NCBI GenBank assembly: GCA_009919985.1
Contig: RGAX01000073.1
Span: 1 to 12,090 of the forward strand
Direction of reading: 5' to 3'
DNA length: 12,090 bases
Origin: Opitutaceae bacterium
GTDB taxonomy: Bacteria > Verrucomicrobiota > Verrucomicrobiia > Opitutales > Opitutaceae
Of this stretch, positions 6,317 to 12,090 are shown piece by piece. Position 1 is the first letter of the stretch. Every line of letters begins with the position of its first letter. Below the pieces are notes generated by a model. That model was not told the DNA's origin and ran no database searches. It worked only from the letters and a program-made list of their open reading frames with translations. A program made the position numbers and the translations under genes.

Positions 6317-6778
6317 TTAAGCTTTGGCATGGGCCAGGCGAGTGACGCGGATAGCGGGCTTCTTTGCCGCGGCGTCATCCAGTTTGGCTAGATTCACCGA
6401 GTGGCCGTAGAAACCCTCGAGTATTTGCTGTCTGAGGGCATCGCCGCTGGCCTTGTTGGGGGCGGCAGCTAGGCGCGCAACCAAGGGGTTGAGTTCCGTA
6501 ACTGGACGCTGACGAACGACCAATTTGGGTTCTAAGTTTAGAGCTGTGGTCACCCGTGTCAGAGTATGGAGGGTAATCCCCAGGTCGGTGGGATTTAGCA
6601 GCCGCTGGATGATGCGCCGGTTGCAGCCGACGACCTCAGCTACGGCAGTCACGCTCAGGGACGAGGCTTTCATGAAACCCTGCAGGGCAGTGGCGAGGGC
6701 AGCCTTCATTTTCCTCGCAGTTTCTGTGGCGACGTCATTCGACTTGGAGATGCGGCGTTTATGGAGACTTGAACCCAT
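6317..6778 (-). CDS. XRE/Cro-type helix-turn-helix regulator (orphan, antitoxin-like)
   Basis: The product is 153 residues from the ATG at 6778. Residues 39-83 form an XRE-like helix-turn-helix: SSLSVTAVAEVVGCNRRIIQ as helices 2-3, then RLLNPTDLGITLHTLTRVTTALNL, the pattern seen in HigA-type antitoxins and small phage or chromosomal repressors. The N-terminal 30 residues are basic, and the C-terminal 65 residues (NPLVARLAAAPNKA, then LRQQILEGFYG) have no recognised domain. The frame continues upstream to a TTG at 6907, but that part lacks a domain and a start signal. No toxin gene (RelE/HigB, HipA) is visible next to it, so it is an orphan or its partner has been lost. An inverted repeat 14 bases before the ATG (6792-6803) would suit autoregulation. 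Third codon positions are mixed, unlike the strongly biased neighbours, which hints at acquired DNA. Confidence 0.7.
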   Translation of the reverse strand: MGSSLHKRRISKSNDVATETARKMKAALATALQGFMKASSLSVTAVAEVVGCNRRIIQRLLNPTDLGITLHTLTRVTTALNLEPKLVVRQRPVTELNPLVARLAAAPNKASGDALRQQILEGFYGHSVNLAKLDDAAAKKPAIRVTRLAHAKA

Positions 6779-6781
6779 ATC

Positions 6782-6795
6782 GGTAGGGTGTGACA
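6782..6795 (-). repeat. 14-base motif copy 2 (upstream of XRE gene)
   Basis: Minus-strand TGTCACACCCTACC, 13 of 14 bases identical to the copy at 7704-7717 and in the same orientation relative to its gene. It overlaps one arm of the operator-like dyad at 6792-6803. Confidence 0.35.
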
Positions 6796-6803
6796 AAATT
6801 GTC
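6792..6803. promoter_or_regulatory. Operator-like inverted repeat before the XRE gene
   Basis: GACAA and TTGTC form a 5-bp inverted repeat around AA (6792-6803), ending 14 bases upstream of the XRE start codon. Small XRE regulators commonly bind such short dyads over their own promoter. A 12-base dyad can occur by chance, so the call rests mainly on position. Confidence 0.35.
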
Positions 6804-7004
6804 CCAGCGCAAGCAGTAAACGAGGGCCGCCTTGCTTGAAACAAGCGTTCACGGGCATCTAGCCGCACTGATTTGCCATGCTCTTCGTTGCTGTAAACAC
6901 CTTCCAAATCGGGAAATCATCTTGTCAATTCTTAGGGCTAAACTCGAATTTGCCGCCGATACATCATCAGTGGCACTCAACTGTACACTACATTAATGGA
7001 ATCC

Positions 7005-7688
7005 TCACGCCGCGAGGGCGTGGATGTAGCGGGAGAGTTGACGGTCGGTGAGGGCGGGGTCGCGTTGGAGAGCGGTCAGGGCTTTGGGTTCCCAGAGCAT
7101 GCCGCGGAGGGGTTCGAGGAAGCGACGTGGGAGGTTGGGTTGCACGACGTTGCGCAAGATCGCGAGGGTCTGACGCGAGGCGGGCAGGCCGAGCCATTCG
7201 AGGATGCCGAAGATACCGTTGCGCTCATAGATGGCGTTGATCTCGGTCCAGCGCGGGGCAGGGGAGCCACGAAGTTCAACGTGGGCGGATACGAAGGCCG
7301 TCAGCGCGGGCGTCTCGGCGAGGTCAGCGATGAGCGCCGGGCAACGGGCGGCGACTTGGAGGGCTTCAAGGCGCGAGAAATTAAACGGCCCCATGAACTC
7401 GCGCACGGCGGCGGGGACGAATTCTAGGTAGGGTTGCCAGTCGGCGGCAGTGAGGGTTTTGGCGGCGGTGGCTAAGGCTTCGGCGCTCGGAGCTATCGCG
7501 ATCCAATCGGTTCCGTAGAGGCGTTCAAATTGGACGTCGGGCCATTGTGTCACGCGGTGGAGGACGCCGCTGTGCGACCAAGTGAGCGCTAGGGGAACAT
7601 AGCATTTCACGCTTCGGGCGCGGCGGGAGATGGTGGGGGCGGAGGAGGCGGAGCGGGCGTAGGAGCGTTGGGAGGCAGTTAAGTTCAT
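7005..7688 (-). CDS. Conserved-looking protein of unknown function, 227 aa
   Basis: I do not recognise this family. The ATG at 7688 has TAGGA about 8 bases upstream, an acceptable ribosome binding site. The N-terminal 28 residues are rich in Ser, Arg and Ala and look disordered. From about residue 29 the chain is globular and rich in Trp, Leu and Pro, with segments WPDVQFERLYGTDWIAIAPS, WQPYLEFVPAAVREFM and FGILEWLGLPASRQTLAILR. There is no signal peptide, membrane segment, nucleotide-binding motif or zinc site, so it is probably cytosolic. The C-terminal half is helical, with Leu-rich stretches that could pack as repeats. Codons end mostly in C and fit the host, so it is likely a resident gene. 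It is divergent from the WYL regulator and shares its AT-rich upstream region, so that regulator could control it; this is position-based inference. Confidence 0.75.
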   Translation of the reverse strand: MNLTASQRSYARSASSAPTISRRARSVKCYVPLALTWSHSGVLHRVTQWPDVQFERLYGTDWIAIAPSAEALATAAKTLTAADWQPYLEFVPAAVREFMGPFNFSRLEALQVAARCPALIADLAETPALTAFVSAHVELRGSPAPRWTEINAIYERNGIFGILEWLGLPASRQTLAILRNVVQPNLPRRFLEPLRGMLWEPKALTALQRDPALTDRQLSRYIHALAA

Positions 7689-7696
7689 GAGCGCAT

Positions 7697-7709
7697 CCTA
7701 CCGGGTAGG
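7697..7709. promoter_or_regulatory. Perfect palindrome just upstream of the 227-aa gene
   Basis: CCTACC (7697-7702) and GGTAGG (7704-7709) form a perfect 6-bp inverted repeat with one central G, 9-21 bases before the minus-strand start codon at 7688. It overlaps one copy of the 14-base motif also found before the XRE gene. It could be a protein-binding site or a small hairpin at the ribosome binding site. Confidence 0.35.
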
Positions 7710-7717
7710 GTGAGACA
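7704..7717 (-). repeat. 14-base motif copy 1 (upstream of 227-aa gene)
   Basis: On the minus strand this reads TGTCTCACCCTACC and lies 16 bases before the start codon of the 227-residue gene. The copy at 6782-6795 reads TGTCACACCCTACC, differs at one base, and lies 4 bases before the XRE start codon in the same orientation. A common regulator is possible. Confidence 0.35.
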
Positions 7718-7764
7718 TTGGCTGGCCCAGCTATCAAAATATTTAAATTATTTTTTAGGCCTAA

Positions 7765-7794
7765 TTTATAGGGCGAAGGGCTACGTGTTAAAAT
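7765..7794 (+). promoter_or_regulatory. Candidate sigma70-type promoter of the WYL regulator gene
   Basis: TTTATA (7765-7770, 4 of 6 to TTGACA) and TAAAAT (7789-7794, 5 of 6 to TATAAT) are separated by 18 bases within the only strongly AT-rich stretch nearby. Transcription would start near 7801, giving a leader of about 54 bases before the ATG at 7855. The AT-rich block 7735-7770 probably also serves the divergent minus-strand gene, but I see no clear pair for it. Confidence 0.4.
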
Positions 7795-7854
7795 TCTGGC
7801 GTTGCCGTGGCGGCGGGCGGACTGATTCGTAGGGGTGGCTCTGGCCACGAAATC

Positions 7855-8841
7855 ATGAACTCACGCGCGCAACAGTCCCGGCCTCCGCTCGAGCGGATGC
7901 TGCGCATTCACGAGGAACTCCGTCGCGGAGCGCTCGTAAACTGTACGATGCTTATGCATGCGCTGGAGGTTTCTCGCAAGACGGTGGTGCGCGACATTGC
8001 TTTTATGCGGGATCGGTTGGAGTTACCTATCGAATTTGACGCTGGGATTCAGGCTTACCGCTACACAACTCAGGTGAACGCGTTTCCGACGGTGAACGTG
8101 ACCGAGGGCGAGTTGCTCGCGTTGTTGGTGGCGCAACGGGCTTTGGAGCAGTACCGCGGTACTCCTTTTCACCACCAACTCGAAGTGGCTTTCGGCAAAC
8201 TAGCGGGTGGGCTGCGTGACAAAATTTCATTTTCGCCCGCGGACGAATTACGCGCGGTGTCGTTTAAAAACATCGGCTTGGGAAAAACCGATCTCACGGT
8301 CTTTAACACCCTGAGCGCGGCGGTGCTACGGCATGAGGAAGTGACGTTCAGCTACCGCAAGTCCGGAGAGAAGCAGTCCGCGCCGCGCCACGTGCGACCC
8401 TATCATTTGGCGAACCGCGAAAATTCTTGGTACCTCGTCGGTCACGACGTGGAGCGGGATGCGTTGCGGACGTTTGCGTTGCCGCGCATCGGTGACGTCG
8501 TCGGTGGCGGTGCGACGTTTGTGCGCCCGGAGGATTTTTCGCCGGAGAAATTTTTTGCGAGTGCGCTCGGCGTATTGGGCGGTGACGGCGATCACCGCGT
8601 GGTGATCCGGTTTGACGCGAGCGTGGCCGAGCGGGTGCGCGAGCGCGAGTGGCACGAATCGCAGGAGATGCGAGAGTTGGCCGGCGGTCGGCTGGAATTG
8701 CGGTTGCACCTCGGGGCTTTGGTGGAGGTCGAGCAATGGGTGCTGGGTTGGGGCGCGGCGGCAGAGGTGGTAGGGCCGGCGGAGTTGCGCGCGAGTGTGG
8801 GCAAGACCGCCGCGGCGCTCGCCCGGTTGTACGCCAAATAA
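7855..8841 (+). CDS. WYL-domain transcriptional regulator
   Basis: This 328-residue cytosolic DNA-binding protein follows the HTH-WYL-WCX layout. The N-terminus (11-70) is a DeoR-like winged helix with LEVSRKTVVRDIAFMRDRL as recognition region. The WYL domain lies at about 147-215, with RPYHLANRENSWYLVGHD (WYL at 192-194) and RTFALPRI (205-211). The C-terminal WCX part lies at about 245-327. WYL proteins sense nucleic acids, nucleotides or other small ligands and often control DNA-damage or anti-phage genes, but many chromosomal copies have other targets. I chose the ATG at 7855; an in-frame GTG at 7807 would add 16 Gly/Arg-rich residues. It is divergent from the 227-residue gene and 74 bases before the large heme protein gene on the same strand, so either may be its target. 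Codons end mainly in G, the opposite of both neighbours. Confidence 0.92.
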   Translation: MNSRAQQSRPPLERMLRIHEELRRGALVNCTMLMHALEVSRKTVVRDIAFMRDRLELPIEFDAGIQAYRYTTQVNAFPTVNVTEGELLALLVAQRALEQYRGTPFHHQLEVAFGKLAGGLRDKISFSPADELRAVSFKNIGLGKTDLTVFNTLSAAVLRHEEVTFSYRKSGEKQSAPRHVRPYHLANRENSWYLVGHDVERDALRTFALPRIGDVVGGGATFVRPEDFSPEKFFASALGVLGGDGDHRVVIRFDASVAERVREREWHESQEMRELAGGRLELRLHLGALVEVEQWVLGWGAAAEVVGPAELRASVGKTAAALARLYAK

Positions 8842-8915
8842 TTTTGGTGTCCGCAGGTTGAATCCTCTCGCCTCGCTGGCGCGGTGATTGCTCATTTTCT
8901 AAACCCCGTCGCTCT

Positions 8916-11900
8916 ATGTTCCCATCTTTTCTGTCTTCCGCCCGGCTTGTTGCGGCCGGTTTCTTGGTCGCCCTTGTCGCTTCTTTCGCGACGGCGCAGA
9001 CCACGCCTAGCAAAAACGAGCTCGTACTCCAAAAATGGTCGGGCGCCTTCAATGTCCCTGATCCCGTCGCCTGCGCCGTCGATCCCCAGGGGCGCGTCTA
9101 TGTGACTTCGACCACGCGCCGCAAGGTCGGCGATCTCGATATTCGCGAATACCGCGATTGGGTCGCCAACGACGTCGCCCTCAACAGCGTCGACGCCAAA
9201 CTCGCTTTTTACCAAGACGTCCTCGCGCCCGGCAAAGTCCGCGCTCCGCGTGGTTCGCTCAAGGACAACAACGGCGACGGCTCCATCGACTGGAAAGATC
9301 TCACGACAACCACCGAACGCATTTATCAAATGCGTGACACCGACGGCGACGGCGTGGCCGACAAGATGACCGTTTTCGCCGAGGGTTTTAACACGCCTGT
9401 CACCGGCATCGCCGCCGGCGTGATGTACCACGATGGCTGGGTTTACGCCACAATCGCGCCCGACCTCTGGCGTTTTAAAGACACCGACGACGACGGCGTC
9501 GCCGACATCCGCGAAATCGTCGTGCACGGCTTCGGCATCCACATCGCCTACGCCGGCCACGATATGCATGGCCTCAGCGTAGGGCCCGACGGCCGCATCT
9601 ATTGGAGTATCGGCGACAAGGGCACCAACGTCACTTCGAAGGAAGGTCGCCACTTCTATTACCCCAACGAAGGCTCTATTCTCCGCATCGAGCCCGACGG
9701 TTCCAACTTCGAGGTCTACGCTCACGGCGTGCGCAATCCCCAAGAGCCCGCCTTCGACGATTTCGGTGATCTCTTCGTCGTGGACAACGACGCCGATATG
9801 AAAGGCGAACGCGAACGCTTCGCCTACATCGTCGAGGGCAGCGACACCGGATGGCGCTGCAATTATCAATACATGAAGGAATCCGCTCCGTGGATGCGCG
9901 AGGGCCTTTGGAAACCACATTTTCCCGGCCAGGCTGCTTACCTCCTGCCCGCGTTGCTTAATTACTCTGATGGTCCCGCCGGTTTCAAACACGATCCCGG
10001 CACCGCACTCAGCGACGCGCAGCGCGGCCTGTTTATCCTCAACGAATTTCCCTCTGGAAAAATGCGCGCTTTCCGCGCCGAGCGTGACGGGGCTTCGTTC
10101 AAGATGGTAGACGCCCGCATCTTAAGTGAGGGCATCATGGGCATCGGCCTCGCCTGGCACCCTGATGGCTCGCTTTTCATGGCCGATTGGATCGGGGGTT
10201 ATCCGCTCGATGGCAAAGGCGCTGTCTGGCGCGTCGAAACTCCCGCCACCGCCAAAGACGCCCAGCGTCTCCAGACGCGGCTCTTACTTAGTGCGGGTTT
10301 TGCTACAACCGCTTCGGCTGAACTACTCGCCCTTCTCGGCCACCGCGACCAACGTGTCCGTCAAGGCGCCCAACTCGAGCTCGCAAAACGCGGCCAAGCC
10401 GACGCCCTCCTCGCCGTCGCCCGTGATGCCGCTGCACCGCTCCTTGCTCGCGTGCACGCCGTGTGGGGTTACGGCCAACTCCTCCGCCGCGCCGCGGCAC
10501 CCGTCGCTGCCGCGTGGCCATTGCTCGCCGATGCCGACGCGGAAATCCGCACTCAGGTCGCGAAAATCCTCGGCGACGCCGTTAGCGCAAAACCTGACGC
10601 CAAACGTCTGATTCCGCTGCTCACGGACACCGCCCCACGCGTCCGGCTCCAAGCCGCGATTGCCCTCGGCAAACACGCCGAGCCCGCCGCCGTGGACGCG
10701 CTCTTCGCGTTCGCCGCTGCCGATGCCGCTGCCCCCGTTTTGCGTCACGGAGCTGCGGTTGGCCTTACGGGCTGCGCCACTTCCGCTCAACTCGCCGCGC
10801 GTAAAAATGATCCGTCCTTAAACGTCCGCCTCGTCAGCGTCGTAGCGCTCCGTCGCCACGTTTCCCCGCTCGTCGCGGAGTTTTTACACGATACGGATCC
10901 GCTCGTTGTTGCCGAAGCTGCCCGTGCAATTCACGACGAACGCGGTATTCCGGATGCGTTGCCCCAACTCGCCGCGCTCATCGACTCGCTTTCGCCCAAC
11001 GAATTCATCTCGCGTCGTGCGCTCAACGCCAACCTCCGCCTCGGTACGCCCGAAGCTGCGGCCCGCTTGCTCGCACTGGCGCTCGATGTGCGCGCCGACC
11101 GCTCGATCCGCGAAGAAGCACTTACGAGCCTGCGGATGTGGAACGCGCCCGAGCCTCTCGATCTCGTTGATGGCTTTGCGCGCTCGTTTAAACCGCAACC
11201 CATCGCCGCCGTGCTCACGCCGAAACTTGACGCGCTCCTAGCGTTGACCGATCCGGAACTCAAAACCCTCGCGATCCAAATCATGATCGCGCACGCGCTG
11301 CGGGCCGCCCCTGTGCAGATCGCCACCATCGTCGCGGAAACTGCTGCTCCCGGCGAACTCCGCGCCCAAGCCCTTCGCCTCCTCGCCGATCCCGCGCTGC
11401 GCGGCGAATCTGCTTTCGCTGCTGCCATGAATACCGCGCTCGCCGCGGCCTCGCCCGAGCCGTTGCACGGCGCGGCGCTCGAATTGCTCTTGCCGGCTCA
11501 AGCCGCTCGTCTCGTCGCCGAGGTGCAATCGGTCCTGAAATCGCGCACAATCCCCGAAAAACAACATGCGCTCGCACTCCTCGCTCAAGCTGCGACGCCG
11601 GCTGCCGACGCTATTCTTCTCACGTACGCCGATACTTTGGTCACCGGCACCTGCTCTGCTGAGTTGAAACTCGATGTACTCGACGCTGCGCGCGCCCGCG
11701 CCACCGCCAATCCGAACCTCGCGGCGAAAGTTGCGGCTTATACTGTGTCCGCCGCGGGTGTCGCGCAGAGCGAGTTGCTCCTCGGTGGCAGCGTCCTTGC
11801 AGGACGGGAAGTTGTGCAGAATAATCTTAACGCCAACTGCTTGGCTTGCCACGGCTTAGAATCCAACGGCGGCAGTGAAGTCGGGCCCAACCTAAGCACT

Positions 11901-12090
11901 ATCGGCAGCCAGCGTGACCACGCTTATCTACTCGAATCGTTACTCGTTCCCAATGCCAACATCGCCACCGGTTACGGCTTGGTGAGCGTAACCCTCAAAG
12001 ACGGCTCCGTCGTCGCCGGCACGATCGCACGCGATATGCCGCAGTCGGTCGGGGTTCGGCTTTTTGATGGCACCAATCGCACGCTCGCCC
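8916..12090 (+). CDS. PVC-type secreted heme protein: beta-propeller dehydrogenase, HEAT-like repeats, CxxCH cytochrome domain (3' end outside window)
   Basis: The frame from the ATG at 8916 is open to the window end: 1058 codons, incomplete. The start gives a Sec signal peptide (hydrophobic AAGFLVALVASFA, cleavage after ATA near 27). Residues about 38-430 match the glucose/sorbosone dehydrogenase-like propeller of PVC membrane-bound dehydrogenases, with VPDPVACAVDPQGRVYV, GHDMHGLSVGPDGRIYW and MGIGLAWHPDGSLFMADW. Three acidic calcium-type loops occur: an EF-hand-like loop at 117-128 (DNNGDG, then Asp at 9 and 12) and DTDGDGVAD and DTDDDGVAD at 141-149 and 189-197. Residues about 440-950 are Ala/Leu-rich helical repeats of HEAT type. 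A c-type heme site CLACH is at 975-979, followed by GPNLSTIG and LLESLLVPNANIATGY, the usual PVC heme-domain signature. It should oxidise a sugar-like or alcohol substrate in the periplasm and pass electrons to its heme; the substrate is unknown. The missing end is probably under 100 residues. A 366-codon antisense frame here is a codon-bias shadow. Confidence 0.92.
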   Translation, partial: MFPSFLSSARLVAAGFLVALVASFATAQTTPSKNELVLQKWSGAFNVPDPVACAVDPQGRVYVTSTTRRKVGDLDIREYRDWVANDVALNSVDAKLAFYQDVLAPGKVRAPRGSLKDNNGDGSIDWKDLTTTTERIYQMRDTDGDGVADKMTVFAEGFNTPVTGIAAGVMYHDGWVYATIAPDLWRFKDTDDDGVADIREIVVHGFGIHIAYAGHDMHGLSVGPDGRIYWSIGDKGTNVTSKEGRHFYYPNEGSILRIEPDGSNFEVYAHGVRNPQEPAFDDFGDLFVVDNDADMKGERERFAYIVEGSDTGWRCNYQYMKESAPWMREGLWKPHFPGQAAYLLPALLNYSDGPAGFKHDPGTALSDAQRGLFILNEFPSGKMRAFRAERDGASFKMVDARILSEGIMGIGLAWHPDGSLFMADWIGGYPLDGKGAVWRVETPATAKDAQRLQTRLLLSAGFATTASAELLALLGHRDQRVRQGAQLELAKRGQADALLAVARDAAAPLLARVHAVWGYGQLLRRAAAPVAAAWPLLADADAEIRTQVAKILGDAVSAKPDAKRLIPLLTDTAPRVRLQAAIALGKHAEPAAVDALFAFAAADAAAPVLRHGAAVGLTGCATSAQLAARKNDPSLNVRLVSVVALRRHVSPLVAEFLHDTDPLVVAEAARAIHDERGIPDALPQLAALIDSLSPNEFISRRALNANLRLGTPEAAARLLALALDVRADRSIREEALTSLRMWNAPEPLDLVDGFARSFKPQPIAAVLTPKLDALLALTDPELKTLAIQIMIAHALRAAPVQIATIVAETAAPGELRAQALRLLADPALRGESAFAAAMNTALAAASPEPLHGAALELLLPAQAARLVAEVQSVLKSRTIPEKQHALALLAQAATPAADAILLTYADTLVTGTCSAELKLDVLDAARARATANPNLAAKVAAYTVSAAGVAQSELLLGGSVLAGREVVQNNLNANCLACHGLESNGGSEVGPNLSTIGSQRDHAYLLESLLVPNANIATGYGLVSVTLKDGSVVAGTIARDMPQSVGVRLFDGTNRTLA

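Larger units (their letters stand above)
6779..7004. other. Intergenic region between XRE gene and the 227-aa gene
   Basis: I see no coding frame with a credible start. The region holds the upstream control region of the XRE gene, including the operator-like repeat and a copy of the 14-base motif (6782-6795), a TTGACA-like word on the minus strand (6923-6928) without a matching -10 box, and a small hairpin GCTTG-AAA-CAAGC at about 6833-6845 without a T run. Confidence 0.4.

Noticed and set aside
6779..6907. Upstream TTG start for the XRE regulator
   Set aside because: It adds 43 residues with no domain, runs through the operator-like repeat, and has no ribosome binding site.
8842..8915. Terminator between the WYL gene and the heme protein gene
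   Set aside because: Only a 4-bp CGCC/GGCG stem without a T run is visible; the two genes may be co-transcribed or not, and the sequence does not decide.
8892..9992. Long minus-strand open frame of 366 codons
   Set aside because: It lies antisense to the PVC heme protein, whose frame has clear signal peptide, propeller and heme motifs. C-ending codons in the sense gene keep this antisense frame free of stops; its product (runs of VVV/GVD) has no domain.
1..12090. CRISPR array, rRNA, tRNA, insertion sequence or recognisable phage defence system
   Set aside because: No regularly spaced repeats, conserved RNA gene, transposase or defence effector domain was found on reading both strands.

Overview
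The window looks like chromosomal DNA from a GC-rich Verrucomicrobium, most likely of the Opitutae. The strongest pointer is the large protein at the right edge, which has the PVC-group layout of a beta-propeller dehydrogenase, helical repeats and a CxxCH heme domain. A 33-residue AURKAIP1/COX24-type protein, an OGG1-type glycosylase and weak Shine-Dalgarno signals agree with this. The assignment is inference; no rRNA or marker gene is present.

Layout, left to right. (1) 1-1324, plus strand: the 3' part of an AddA-type helicase-nuclease, broken by a frame change near 764-806 so that helicase motifs and an intact nuclease active site lie in different frames. (2) 1410-1511: a very short, highly basic ribosome-associated protein gene, followed by a clear terminator. 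(3) 1591-1858: a gene-free stretch with a weak repeat/hairpin and a second terminator-like hairpin. (4) 1859-2884: a long-chain polyprenyl diphosphate synthase, convergent with the next block. (5) 2903-5965, minus strand: a likely operon of an OppA-type peptide-binding lipoprotein, a small exported protein of unknown function and an OGG1-type DNA glycosylase; the last two genes overlap. (6) 5966-7004: a sparse, less GC-biased stretch with an orphan XRE-type regulator, possible tiny ORFs and an operator-like inverted repeat. (7) 7005-7688, minus strand: a 227-residue protein I do not recognise. (8) 7689-7854: an AT-rich divergent promoter region. (9) 7855-8841: a WYL-domain transcription regulator. 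(10) 8916 to the right edge: the large secreted PVC-type heme protein, cut by the window end.

Functionally these are mostly housekeeping or ordinary environmental-bacterium genes: DNA repair and recombination (AddA, OGG), isoprenoid/quinone biosynthesis, peptide uptake, ribosome, and periplasmic oxidation. I see no CRISPR array, no transposase, no rRNA or tRNA, and no convincing new defence system. The points most worth a second look are the split AddA, the tiny ribosomal gene, the hairpin leader before the prenyl synthase, the gene-by-gene alternation between G-ending and C-ending codons, and a 14-base motif shared upstream of two neighbouring minus-strand genes.
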